From Polyangium fumosum (GTDB lineage: Bacteria; Myxococcota_A; Polyangia; Polyangiales; Polyangiaceae): a DNA stretch of 64,000 nt. The position numbers were made by a program, and so were the translations under genes. Under the pieces are notes generated by a model. It was not told where the DNA came from. It did no database searches and saw only the letters and a program-made list of their open reading frames with translations. Location: NCBI RefSeq assembly GCF_005144585.1, contig NZ_SSMQ01000005.1, forward strand, positions 235,262 to 299,261. The letters run 5' to 3'. Positions 16,178 through 25,110 of this stretch are shown piece by piece. Numbering within the stretch: the first letter of the stretch is position 1; each line of letters starts with the position of its first letter.

Positions 16178-17755
16178 ATGCGCGCCGCCCTGCCCTGCGC
16201 TCTCCTTGCGCTCGCCGCCCTCGCCCAGCCGGCTCCTGCCGATGCGTTTTGTGGATTCTATGTGAGCGGGGCCGATTCGAAGCTGTACAACAACGCCACC
16301 TTGGTCGTCCTCATGCGCGACGGCACCCGCACGGTGCTCTCGATGCAGAACAACTACCAGGGCCCGCCCGAGGATTTCGCCATGGTCGTCCCGGTGCCGG
16401 TCGTCCTCGCCAAGGAAAACGTGAAGACCCTGCCCGCCGAGGTCTTCGGACGCGTCGATCGCCTCGCCGCGCCGCGGCTCGTCGAATACTGGGAGCAGGA
16501 TCCGTGTACGCCGCCGATTCGCGCCTTGGAGTCCGTGCTCCAGTACGCGCCCTCGCCCACGTCGGACGAAGGGGGCCAGGAGGAAGAGGCGGAGCGGCAC
16601 GGCGTCAAAATCGAGGCCCGCTTCAGCGTCGGCGAATACAACGTCCTCATCCTGAGCGCGCAGGACTCACTCGGGCTCGACACCTTCCTGCGCGGCCAGA
16701 GATACAAGATCCCCGCGGGCGCCGAGCCGTACCTCCGTCCGTACGTGACCGCCGGCAGCAAATTCTTCGTGGCCAAGGTCGACGCGAAGAAGATCCGCTT
16801 CGAGAACGGCATGGCGCAGCTCTCGCCGCTCCGGTTCCATTACGACAGCGAGAGCTTCAATCTGCCCGTGCGCCTCGGCCTCATCAACTCGGCTGGCACG
16901 CAGGATCTCATCGTCCATGTCCTCGCTCGCTCGCGGTACGAAGTCGCGAATTACGAAAACTACGCCATTCCCACGAACGTCCGCGTCAAGGAACCGGTGA
17001 AGCAGAGCTTCGGCTCGTTTTACGCGACGCTCTTCGACAAGGTCCTCGAAAATCACCCGCGGGCCGTGGTCACGGAGTACGCCTGGGACGCGGGGTCCTG
17101 CGATCCCTGCCCCGAGCCGCCGCTCGGCGTCGCCGACCTCGCGACCCTCGGCGCGGACGTCCTGCCCGAGTATGAGGGGCGGCGCGAAGTCCCGCCCGAG
17201 CTCGCCAACGCCTTCACATTGACGCGCCTCCACGTCCGGTACGACAAGAATGCCCTCGGCGAGGATCTGGTTTTTCGCGCCGCACCGCCGATCCGCGGCG
17301 GGAATGGCGTCCCTGATCCGGAGGGCAAGATGGAGCCGGGCGCGATGTCGAGCGGCAACAATTCCTTTCAGGGTCGTTACGTCATCCTCCACCCGTGGGA
17401 AGGGCCCATCGAATGCGAGACGCCCCGGCGCGGGATCTGGGGCGGACCGGTGAAACACATCGCTGGGGAGGGTGCTACCCAGGTCGCCACCAATACGGCG
17501 TTCGCTCCGCGAGGTGTCGAACTCGCTTCGTTCCTCGATTCCTCGGCGGGCGGCCTCGCGTCTCAGGAAGCAAAGCTCCCGAGCGGTCCGGTCGCGGAAG
17601 AACCTTTCCCGACGTTGCCCTCGAAGGGCGGCTGTGCGAGCTGCACGACGACAAGCTCGCGGGATGGCCTCGAAGCGATCTTCGGAGCCGTTGCGGCTGC
17701 GGTGGGGATGGTGCTGCGGCGGGCCTCTGCGCGCTCGAAGCGCGGCGCGGCCTGA
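16178..17755 (+). CDS. DUF2330 family exported protein (divergent paralogue)
   Basis: A 525-aa paralogue of the preceding minus-strand gene, transcribed away from it with 115 bp between starts. ATG 16178 follows an excellent GGGAGGA site. A signal peptide (LALAALAQPAPADA) leads into AFCGFYVSGAD and the same family blocks. The C-terminus is GGCASCTTTSS, a hydrophobic stretch and a basic end, again MYXO-CTERM-like but weaker. The inverted duplication around a shared promoter suggests that the two surface proteins are made together. The function is unknown. Confidence 0.84.
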   Translation: MRAALPCALLALAALAQPAPADAFCGFYVSGADSKLYNNATLVVLMRDGTRTVLSMQNNYQGPPEDFAMVVPVPVVLAKENVKTLPAEVFGRVDRLAAPRLVEYWEQDPCTPPIRALESVLQYAPSPTSDEGGQEEEAERHGVKIEARFSVGEYNVLILSAQDSLGLDTFLRGQRYKIPAGAEPYLRPYVTAGSKFFVAKVDAKKIRFENGMAQLSPLRFHYDSESFNLPVRLGLINSAGTQDLIVHVLARSRYEVANYENYAIPTNVRVKEPVKQSFGSFYATLFDKVLENHPRAVVTEYAWDAGSCDPCPEPPLGVADLATLGADVLPEYEGRREVPPELANAFTLTRLHVRYDKNALGEDLVFRAAPPIRGGNGVPDPEGKMEPGAMSSGNNSFQGRYVILHPWEGPIECETPRRGIWGGPVKHIAGEGATQVATNTAFAPRGVELASFLDSSAGGLASQEAKLPSGPVAEEPFPTLPSKGGCASCTTTSSRDGLEAIFGAVAAAVGMVLRRASARSKRGAA

Positions 17756-17764
17756 TCACGACAC

Positions 17765-18148
17765 CTACACGAAGGAGCGCCTCTGGAGCGCCGCGCGTAG
17801 CTCGGCGACGAAGGCCTCGTCGGCGACGTCTTTCGGCACCGCCCCGTGAGCGCCCAGGGATCGCGCCATCCGGGTGAGCACATTCGCCTCCATGTTGCTG
17901 CAAAGCAGGACGCGGACCTCGCCGAGCCCGATCGAATCGCGGATCATGCGGATCACGATCGAACCATCGAGCTTCGGCATGTTCACGTCGAGCAGCACGA
18001 GGTCGCAGCGCATATCGCGTATGGCCTGAAGGACGCCCACGGGCCCATTGTGAAACCGCGCCTCGAAGCCCATCTCCGCGAGCCTCTGCACGGCGCTCTC
18101 ACCGAACCTCGCGTCGTCGTCGATCACGAGGACACGCGTACGTCTCAT
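17765..18148 (-). CDS. Stand-alone receiver (REC) domain response regulator
   Basis: A 127-aa CheY-like protein without an output domain. Acidic pair Asp10/Asp11, phosphoacceptor Asp54 (LLLDVNMPK with D54), Ser84 and Lys106 (VPKD) are all present, so phosphorylation is possible. The start is uncertain: ATG 18148 begins right before the domain, while ATG 18274 would add a Ser-rich 42-residue leader without a ribosome binding site. No kinase is adjacent; the DUF2330 gene converges on it. Confidence 0.8.
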   Translation of the reverse strand: MRRTRVLVIDDDARFGESAVQRLAEMGFEARFHNGPVGVLQAIRDMRCDLVLLDVNMPKLDGSIVIRMIRDSIGLGEVRVLLCSNMEANVLTRMARSLGAHGAVPKDVADEAFVAELRAALQRRSFV

Positions 18149-18387
18149 GAGGCTGCTGCTGCCCCTTCCCGAGCGTGGGGCGCCCACATCCTCGGACCGG
18201 CTGCCGTGCGACGGAAGGACGCTCGTAAAACCGTTCGAGGTGAAGCTACTTGAAAGGTATTTGGTATCATTCATGGGATCCGGGGAGCTCGGGCCCCGTG
18301 ATGCCGGTTGTAGCCCGCCCCCTACGGGCCGGCCATGAGACCAAGGTCCCATAACCTGTACGTCGACACACAAGCGCACGCACGACG

Positions 18388-19398
18388 TCAGGCGGCGATG
18401 CCCTCCACGATGGCGATGGAGTTCGCGGTCGGAATCACGCGAGCGATCTTCAGCCCGGCGGCATGAAAAAGGGCCGCGAATTCGGCTTCGGTGCGCTCGC
18501 GGCCGGGCACGACGGTCAGCATGCAGAGATCAAGCGCCTTGCTTGGGTGATCCGTGTTCCCTGGGGGCACGAGCGCGTCGACGACGAGCACGCGCCCTCC
18601 CGCGACCATCGCGCGCCGGCAATATTTCAGGATGTTTATACACGTATCATCCGCCCAATCGTGCATGATCCGCTTCAGCACGTAGACATCCGCGCCGTCC
18701 GGCACGGAGGTGAAGAAATCGCCTGCCACGCGATCGACACGCTTGTCGAGCCCCGCCGCCGCGATACGCCCCGGCTGCCCGACGACCTCGGGCCTATCGT
18801 AAAGCACGCCTCGCACCGAGGGATATCGTCGCAGCACCTCGACGAGCAATCCGCCGAGGCCCCCGCCCACGTCCACGACGCGCGAGGCGGCGCCGAAATC
18901 GTAGGCCTCGGCGATCGCCCGATTGTCCGCGTCCGAGACGTCGGCCATCGCCTTGTCGAAGACCTCTCCGATCGACGGATGTTCGCTCATATATTCGAAA
19001 AACCCAACGCCGTGCCGAAAATCAAACGCACACTCGCCGGTCTTGACGGTATGAGGGAGATGGAGCGCGGCCTCCATCGTGGGCGGAAGCGTGCCGAGCT
19101 GCACGACGCCTTGCAGGGAAAAAGGAACGCCCGTGCGAAGGAGCTCGGCGGCCGGCGTGAGGTGGAATCGCCCGTCATCGTCCTCGGCAAAGACGCCCTT
19201 CGACGCGAGCACGCGGAGGACACGGTAGAGCGACAAGGAATGGGCGTTCGCCTCGGCCGCGAGCTCCTCCGCCGTCATCGGCCCCGATGCGAGCCGGTCT
19301 GCGATTCGGAGCTGCATGACGGCGTTGAGGGCACCTGCATAAAAGCATCCCCAAGCGAGATCCATGATGATTCCAACGGGCGATTGCATGGATTCCAT
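18388..19398 (-). CDS. SAM-dependent O-methyltransferase (plant OMT/DnrK-type fold)
   Basis: An enzyme of about 336 aa: an N-terminal winged-helix dimerisation domain (MQLRIADRLASGPMTAEEL, then LYRVLRVLASKGVF) and a C-terminal Rossmann domain with the SAM motif VVDVGGGLGG. The catalytic base is present in RIMHDWADD. The family methylates hydroxyls of small aromatic or polyketide compounds. TTG 19434 is an alternative start with no better ribosome binding site. A paralogue lies at 47.2 kb. The gene has no biosynthetic neighbours, so the substrate is unknown. Confidence 0.85.
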   Translation of the reverse strand: MESMQSPVGIIMDLAWGCFYAGALNAVMQLRIADRLASGPMTAEELAAEANAHSLSLYRVLRVLASKGVFAEDDDGRFHLTPAAELLRTGVPFSLQGVVQLGTLPPTMEAALHLPHTVKTGECAFDFRHGVGFFEYMSEHPSIGEVFDKAMADVSDADNRAIAEAYDFGAASRVVDVGGGLGGLLVEVLRRYPSVRGVLYDRPEVVGQPGRIAAAGLDKRVDRVAGDFFTSVPDGADVYVLKRIMHDWADDTCINILKYCRRAMVAGGRVLVVDALVPPGNTDHPSKALDLCMLTVVPGRERTEAEFAALFHAAGLKIARVIPTANSIAIVEGIAA

Positions 19399-19478
19399 GG
19401 CATTCAGCGTATCAAGCGCGTTGGAGTCGAGCAAGGCACGCAGCCGACGGTTGAACCCCTCGCGCGGTACCGGATACC

Positions 19479-19782
19479 GTGCGGACGTTGGCTGAGCATC
19501 TGGATAAAAACCGTCCCGGCTCCGAGGGCTTCGTGCCGTCGCCGTCGTCCTGGTCCTGCTTTATCACCAGCAGCTCGTGGGCTTTGGATGGGCAGGTGTT
19601 CAGGTCTTTTTCGTACTCTCCGGGTATCTCATCACGTCGGAACGGGCCGGAGGGCGCTGCTCGTAGGTCTCGGGCTCCCCCTGGCCCTCGGCCTTTCGAT
19701 TCTCTTCATTTACGGTCCGGCAGGGCTGCGCTCCTCGATTGGATACCCAATAGAGCGGGACGTTATCACGCAGAGCGGATGA
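19479..19782 (+). pseudogene. Remnant of an acyltransferase 3 (OafA/YrhL-type) membrane protein
   Basis: From GTG 19479 one frame gives [14 protein letters not shown] single missing C near 19518 then shifts it into [16 protein letters not shown], followed by [19 protein letters not shown], the diagnostic N-terminal helices of acyltransferase 3 proteins. That frame stops at about 19666. Another frame continues with [20 protein letters not shown] and SIGYPIE, matching a later helix of the same family. About two thirds of the expected length of roughly 370 aa is missing. This is a gene eroded by frameshift and internal deletion. It fills the otherwise empty stretch between the methyltransferase and the ABC transporter. 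Confidence 0.65.
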
Positions 19783-19788
19783 GCCCGC

Positions 19789-20634
19789 TCACCCCTTCAC
19801 GGCCCCGGCCGTGAGCCCCGCGATGATCCGCCGCTGGAAGACGAGCGCGAGCAACACGAGCGGCGTCGTCACCAGCACGGAGGCGGCCATCATCTGCCCC
19901 CAGGGCACCTCGAAGGCCGAGCTCGTCGTCGCGGAGAACGAAAGAATCGCGTGGGTCACGGTCCGTTTGTCCGGGGTCTGCATGAACGAGAGCGCGAACA
20001 GAAGCTCGTTCCAGGCGGCGATGAAGGAAAGCAATCCCGTCGTGACCATCCCAGGGGCCGCGAGCGGAAGCATGATCTTCGCGAAGAGCTGCAGCGGGGA
20101 GGCGCCATCCATGTAGGCCGCCTCTTCGATCTCGACAGGCACGGCTTCGAGAAACCCGGTGAGCACCCAGATGGTAAAGGGCAACGTGAAGACGAGATAC
20201 GTCAGCGTCAGGGCCGGCAGCCGGTTGTAGAGGCCGAGCGCATTCACAAGCTGGAAGAGCGCACCGAGGACCGCGATCTGCGGAAACAGGGTCATCGACA
20301 GGATCACGTAAAGCACGAGGCTCCGGCCACGGAATCGGTACCGGCCGAGCGCGAACGCCGCGAGCGCGCCGATGGCGAGGGAGACAAGCGTCACGGAGCT
20401 CGCCACGAGGACGCTGTTCAGCGCCGCGCGGAGAAAATCGTCGTTCGCGAGGACGCGACGATAATGTTCCAGCGTCGGGTGCTCCGGCCAGAATCGCGCG
20501 GGGAGTGAAAAAAGCTCGGCGTTCGTCTTGAACGAGGACACGAGCGCCCAGCCGAACGGGAAAACGAGATACACGACGAGGAAAACCACGGCCATCCCGA
20601 ACGCCGCTCGCCTCGCCACGCCCCGAGCCTTCAT
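19789..20634 (-). CDS. Carbohydrate ABC transporter permease (MalG/ThuG-type)
   Basis: A 281-aa inner-membrane permease with six hydrophobic helices and the EAA loop (EIEEAAYMDGASPLQLF, then LPLAAPG) that contacts the ATPase. Sequence and length fit the MalG half of the CUT1 sugar importers. Its ATG overlaps the stop of the upstream permease gene (ATGA), so the two are translationally coupled. Substrate class (maltose, trehalose or glycerol phosphate-like) is inferred from the family only. Confidence 0.9.
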   Translation of the reverse strand: MKARGVARRAAFGMAVVFLVVYLVFPFGWALVSSFKTNAELFSLPARFWPEHPTLEHYRRVLANDDFLRAALNSVLVASSVTLVSLAIGALAAFALGRYRFRGRSLVLYVILSMTLFPQIAVLGALFQLVNALGLYNRLPALTLTYLVFTLPFTIWVLTGFLEAVPVEIEEAAYMDGASPLQLFAKIMLPLAAPGMVTTGLLSFIAAWNELLFALSFMQTPDKRTVTHAILSFSATTSSAFEVPWGQMMAASVLVTTPLVLLALVFQRRIIAGLTAGAVKG

Positions 20635-21554
20635 GTATCCCTCCGCTGGAAGAGCGCGATGTAGATCACGATGAAGACGGCGATGACCAGGAAAATCGCG
20701 GTGGAAACGGCCGAGCCGTATCCCACGTCGGAGATGCTAACGAGGATCTCGTGAGCATAGGTGGCCAGGGTCTGCATGTCGGGCCGGCTCCCGAACATCA
20801 CGTAAAATACGTCGAAAACACGCAATGCGTCGAGCGTCCGGAACACGAGCGCGACGAGGAGGGCCGGCCGGAGGAGCGGCAGGGTGATCCGCGTGAACGC
20901 TTGCAGGCGCGTCGCGCCGTCCACGCGCGCGGCCTCGTAAAGCTCGCGTGGGATGAGCTGCAGGCCGGCGAGCAGGAGCAACGCGACGAAGGGCGTCGTC
21001 TTCCAGACGTCGACGAGCACGGCCGCGGGGAGCGAGGTCCTCGGGTCCGCGGTGAATGCGATCGGCTCGGAAAGCAGGCCCAGGCGATTCACGAGGACGT
21101 CATTGAAGACACCATACACGTCATTGTACATCCATTTCCACATCTGTGTGGATACGGCCGTGGGGATGGCCCAGGGCACGAGCATGGCGGCGCGCACGGC
21201 GGAGCGTCCCTTGAAACGCGCATCGAGGAGCAGCGCAATGCCGAGGCCGAGGGCGAGCTCGAGCACCACGGTGATCACGGCGAAGAGCACGGTGAGGAGC
21301 AACGCGTCGAGGAAGAACCCGTCGTGGGCAAGCTCCACGTAATTCGACAACCCGACGAAGCGCGCGGGCTCCTCGCTGCCGAGCCGGGTATTCGTGAGGC
21401 TCAAATACAGGGTGTCGCAGAGCGGATAAAGCGCCACGAACGCCGTCACGATCAGCGCCGGTGTGAGGAACGCCCACGCGACCCTCGCGCGCCTCTTCGC
21501 GCGGATCCCCGCGACCTCTGCTTGCTTCTCCGCCTCGCCCGTCGTCGTGCTCAT
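20631..21554 (-). CDS. Carbohydrate ABC transporter permease (MalF/ThuF/UgpA-type)
   Basis: A 307-aa permease. After a charged N-terminus come helices starting with WAFLTPALIVTAFVALYPL, then FVGLSNYVEL typical of MalF/UgpA, and an EAA loop (ELYEAARVDGATRLQAF, then LPLLRPALL). ATG 21554 was chosen; the longer frame upstream is an Arg-rich shadow of the binding-protein gene. It lies 11 bp after the binding-protein gene and overlaps the second permease by 4 bp. Confidence 0.9.
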   Translation of the reverse strand: MSTTTGEAEKQAEVAGIRAKRRARVAWAFLTPALIVTAFVALYPLCDTLYLSLTNTRLGSEEPARFVGLSNYVELAHDGFFLDALLLTVLFAVITVVLELALGLGIALLLDARFKGRSAVRAAMLVPWAIPTAVSTQMWKWMYNDVYGVFNDVLVNRLGLLSEPIAFTADPRTSLPAAVLVDVWKTTPFVALLLLAGLQLIPRELYEAARVDGATRLQAFTRITLPLLRPALLVALVFRTLDALRVFDVFYVMFGSRPDMQTLATYAHEILVSISDVGYGSAVSTAIFLVIAVFIVIYIALFQRRDT

Positions 21555-21565
21555 CCCGTGTCCCC

Positions 21566-22918
21566 TCACCGCAGCGAGCGCCGGATACGCCGAGCGATCT
21601 GCTCCAGCGCCTTCTCGGGGTCTGTCCCGTAAAGCGCCTTGCTCACACCCTGGTAAAATGCGATCGAGACCTCGTTGTACCTCGCCCCCGCCTGGTTCGA
21701 GGGCCTCGCGACCAATGTCGCCCCCCGCACCCGCTCCAGGAAAGGTAACACCCGCGCGACGTCCGGATCGCTCTGCACGGCGGGAATCGTGGGGATATAT
21801 CCGCCGACGAGCGCCCGGAAGCGCTGCACCTCGGGCGAGCAGAGATACCCGACGAACGCGACGGCCGCGTCGGGAAACCGCGAATATCTCGAAACGCCGA
21901 GGGTCCAACCGCCCAGGATCGCGCTGCTCTCGTACCCCGGCTCGTGCGGGAGGGGCGCGACGTCGAAGCGCCCCTCGATGCGCGATCCCTTCGTGTTGCC
22001 CGCTGCGTACGCGTACGGCCAGTTGCGCATGAAGGCCGCATTTCCGCCCTGAAACACGTTGCGCGCGTCCTCCTCTTCGTATCCCGTCACGCCGACCGGC
22101 GAAATCGTCCCAACGAACCCGTGGAAGCGCGCGAGTGCCTGCGCGGCCCGCGGATTCTCCACCGTGGGCTCACGACCCTCCAGGATCGCACCACCGCCGT
22201 AGGAATGAATCCATTCGAGTGCATTGCACGTGAGCCCCTCGTACGCCTTGCCCTGCCAGACGAACCCGGCAAACGAACGGCTCCGCGCGCGCTCTCCTCC
22301 CTGAATCGTCCGCGCCATCCCTTCGAGCTCGTCCCACGTCGCAGGGGGTGCGTCATACCCGTACTTCTGGAGCAGATCACTCCGGTAATAGAGCATTCCG
22401 AAATCGGTGAAGTAGGGCATGGCCACGAGCCGCCCTTGCACGGTGTCGTTCTTGATCGCGGCTTCGAGATGCGTCGCCGCGAGACCCCCGAGCGCCGCGC
22501 CGAGATCGAGCAAATGCGGGGCGAAGATACCAGGCCACACGATGTCGAGCGAAAGGACGTCCACGTCGGCGGAGCGCGCCTGAAAGAGGCGCTGGTAACT
22601 CGCATATGTCTCGGTCGCGTCGCGCGGGCGCAGGACGACGTCTACGATGGCGCCCGTGTCCAGCGCGAACCGCCGCGCGAGCGCACGGTCGATCGCGGCG
22701 CCGATGCCGACCGACTCCGCGTAGAACACGAGCCGCGCGCCCGCATGCCGCTCGGCCCTGGGCACGCGCGGCGGCGGCATGCCGACCTCGGGCAGTTCTT
22801 CGGCCGCTTCCTCCGCGGATGGCGCACGACGACAGCCTGAAATCAACGCAGAAAGCGGGAGGACGGCCGCAGCCGCGAGGAACGAACGTCGGCTCTGCTC
22901 GCCTCCTCCGATGGACAT
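21566..22918 (-). CDS. Family 1 extracellular solute-binding lipoprotein (sugar ABC importer)
   Basis: A 450-aa binding protein. The N-terminus has a twin-Arg-like start (RRSFLAAAA) and the lipobox LISGC, so it is anchored in the membrane. It shows the features of maltose/trehalose-type family 1 binding proteins: FNRTYASYQRLF-like region, VDVLSLDIVWPGIFA, YYRSDLLQKYGYDAPPATWDEL and WPYAYAA. It heads a three-gene operon with two permeases. No ATP-binding subunit is present in the operon; CUT1 systems often share one ATPase encoded elsewhere. Confidence 0.9.
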   Translation of the reverse strand: MSIGGGEQSRRSFLAAAAVLPLSALISGCRRAPSAEEAAEELPEVGMPPPRVPRAERHAGARLVFYAESVGIGAAIDRALARRFALDTGAIVDVVLRPRDATETYASYQRLFQARSADVDVLSLDIVWPGIFAPHLLDLGAALGGLAATHLEAAIKNDTVQGRLVAMPYFTDFGMLYYRSDLLQKYGYDAPPATWDELEGMARTIQGGERARSRSFAGFVWQGKAYEGLTCNALEWIHSYGGGAILEGREPTVENPRAAQALARFHGFVGTISPVGVTGYEEEDARNVFQGGNAAFMRNWPYAYAAGNTKGSRIEGRFDVAPLPHEPGYESSAILGGWTLGVSRYSRFPDAAVAFVGYLCSPEVQRFRALVGGYIPTIPAVQSDPDVARVLPFLERVRGATLVARPSNQAGARYNEVSIAFYQGVSKALYGTDPEKALEQIARRIRRSLR

Positions 22919-22981
22919 GACGACATCGTTCCCTGATCGGGCAGCGACGTCAAACGTTTTGTCCTCAAACGGATCGAACGC

Positions 22982-23998
22982 TCATTTGTCCGGAACGATC
23001 AGCCGCAAGGCGCGGGCGATGACCTCGATCGAAGCGCACTCGGCGCGCGGGAACTCCTCGCCGTCGAGCTGGCACGGCGGGGGCGCGCCGCCTTCGGGGA
23101 CGCGGAAGTGGACGTCGATCCGAGAAGCCCGGCGCGTCCCGGGGGGCGCGGTAGGCGCGACGAACCCGGCGCGCGCGAGTGGTCCGATGGAGAGGCCCAC
23201 TGTGGCGCGCCGGAGCCAATCGTGCCGCGTTGGAAATGGGAACACCTCGAACAAGCCGTCATCGTGGCGTGACGTCGGATCAACCACCCATCCCCCTGCG
23301 TAGACGCGTGTCCCTCGAATCAAGAGTTCCGTGAGCCGCGCCTCGAAGCGCGCGTCGTCAGCGACGACATCCGCCACGAAATCGACGTCCGGATTTTGCG
23401 AAGCGACGAGCGTGCGAATCAGAGCACCGGCATACACGAGCTCGTCACGATAAAGCGCAAAAGCTTTCCCCAACCGCCGAGCCCGATCTCTGTCCACGTT
23501 ACGCGCCGCAATCACCGCGGCGCCGATGCCAAAGCCCACCGAATCAAAAAATGTCGCGCGCGTAACCGTCCTGCCGGCGCCGTCCATCGCATGGAGCTTT
23601 CCCGCGTCGAGCTGCGTCTCCCGCCCGGCCGCGAGGACCCGCACGTTCCGCTCGAGCGCGCGCTCCCCGGCGCGCAAACCGAAGCTCCGACCATGGTTGT
23701 TCGCGGTCCCCGCGGGCAGCATTCCGAGCGCAGCCGAATCCCGGCGCGGGCTTTCGAGTAGCCCTTCGGCGACCTCGCGGAACGTGCCGTCGCCGCCCAT
23801 GGCAATAACGCATCGATAAGACTCTTCCGCAAGCGCATCCCGCACCACCTGCACGGTTCGTCCGCCGGGCTCCGTCGGCAGGAGGCGGGCGGAGAGCCCT
23901 GCCGCGCGAAGCAGGCGCAATGCGACGTCGATGCGCGCCGCATTACGCCCGCTCTGGGCCATGGGGTTCGCGACGAGGAGGTGCGTGTGCGCCGTCAT
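22982..23998 (-). CDS. Diacylglycerol/lipid kinase family protein (YegS/DgkB-like)
   Basis: A 338-aa soluble lipid kinase-like protein. The ATP site motif GGDGT is at residues 68-72 inside CVIAMGGDGTFREVA, and GTANN at 97-101, both hallmarks of the DAGK catalytic family. The C-terminal beta-sandwich begins around 135 and ends with PCQLDGEEFP, the conserved site near the C-terminus. ATG 23998 begins right before the first strand (HLLVANPMAQSGR). The gene is divergent from the radical SAM gene. The phosphorylated lipid is not known. Confidence 0.88.
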   Translation of the reverse strand: MTAHTHLLVANPMAQSGRNAARIDVALRLLRAAGLSARLLPTEPGGRTVQVVRDALAEESYRCVIAMGGDGTFREVAEGLLESPRRDSAALGMLPAGTANNHGRSFGLRAGERALERNVRVLAAGRETQLDAGKLHAMDGAGRTVTRATFFDSVGFGIGAAVIAARNVDRDRARRLGKAFALYRDELVYAGALIRTLVASQNPDVDFVADVVADDARFEARLTELLIRGTRVYAGGWVVDPTSRHDDGLFEVFPFPTRHDWLRRATVGLSIGPLARAGFVAPTAPPGTRRASRIDVHFRVPEGGAPPPCQLDGEEFPRAECASIEVIARALRLIVPDK

Positions 23999-24085
23999 GC
24001 AGGGGCTGAGCTTACCCGATACGCACGGGCGGTTCACGCGCCCGGTCCCCTTCCCCTCGCGCCCGCGTTCGGATAGCTTCGGGGC

Positions 24086-25105
24086 GTGCTCCCGCGCCCC
24101 GAAGACGAGATCCCGCTGCCCATGGAGCTCGCGCCGATGCGGCGTTTTGCACTCGACGGCGCGCTCCTTTGCTTCGATCGACGCACGGGGCTCACGGCCG
24201 TGTGCGAAGGGCCCGAGGCGGCGCATCTCCGCATGCGCGCGCCGCGCGTCGTGCAGTTCTCGATCACGAACGCGTGCAATCTCTCCTGCACGTTCTGCTC
24301 GCGTGACGTCACGGCGCGAAGCGCCTGGGCCGCGGAGGAGGCATTCGTCCTCTTGCGCGATCTCGATCGGGCCGGCGTGCTGGAGGTCGCGTTCGGGGGC
24401 GGCGAGCCGCTCGTGTTCAAGGGATTCGCGGCGCTCGTGCGGCGCCTCGACCTGGAGACGCGGCTCTCTGTCAGTTTGACGACCAACGGTACACGCCTCG
24501 ACGACACGACGATCGCGGCGCTCACACCCCACGTGGGGCAGATTCGGCTTTCGATCTACGACGACGTCAACCATCGGCCCATCCTGGCGCGGCTCGCCCG
24601 GAGCGGCGTGCGTTTCGGCGTGAACTGGCTCGTGACGCCCACGCGCCTCCCGGGGCTCGCGTCGTTCGTCCTCGAACTCGTGGAATCAGGTTGTCGAGAC
24701 ATCCTCCTTCTTTCCTACAATGGCCCGGATCACGCCTTGCACCTCGATCACACCGAAACGTCGGAGCTCGCCCGCGTCGCGCGTGTGCTCGGGCGCGGGC
24801 TCGCGGGGCGCGCGACGCTCAAGCTCGACATCTGCTGGGGCGAGCGCATGGCGCCCGTGCCGCGCCTCTTCGGTGGGCGTCCCTGCTCCGCGGGCCGTGA
24901 ATTCGTGGTGATCACGAGTGAAAAACAGGTGAGCCCATGCAGCTTCCATCACCTGCGCTTCCCCGCGGAGACCGCCGAGGACGTGCTCCGCATATGGGAA
25001 ACCCATGGTACCGCGCTCGCCGCGCCGGCACGCGAGCCTGGGTGCGCGCGGACGCCGGGGTTTGGTCTCGACGGCTCTCCGCGTCGATTACCGATGACGG
25101 GGTGA
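24086..25105 (+). CDS. Radical SAM protein
   Basis: A 339-aa enzyme with the radical SAM cluster motif CNLSCTFC (Cys64, Cys68, Cys71), the SAM-binding GGGEP near 109 and the TTNGT strand. The C-terminal part has further cysteines (GRPCSAGREFV, VSPCSFHHL, PGCAR), a possible shortened auxiliary-cluster (SPASM-like) region. GTG 24086 is the start used; ATG 24122 is possible. It is 5 bp upstream of an unknown gene, probably co-translated. Such pairs often modify a peptide or protein, but no precursor peptide was identified. Confidence 0.88.
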   Translation: MLPRPEDEIPLPMELAPMRRFALDGALLCFDRRTGLTAVCEGPEAAHLRMRAPRVVQFSITNACNLSCTFCSRDVTARSAWAAEEAFVLLRDLDRAGVLEVAFGGGEPLVFKGFAALVRRLDLETRLSVSLTTNGTRLDDTTIAALTPHVGQIRLSIYDDVNHRPILARLARSGVRFGVNWLVTPTRLPGLASFVLELVESGCRDILLLSYNGPDHALHLDHTETSELARVARVLGRGLAGRATLKLDICWGERMAPVPRLFGGRPCSAGREFVVITSEKQVSPCSFHHLRFPAETAEDVLRIWETHGTALAAPAREPGCARTPGFGLDGSPRRLPMTG

Positions 25106-25110
25106 CTCCG

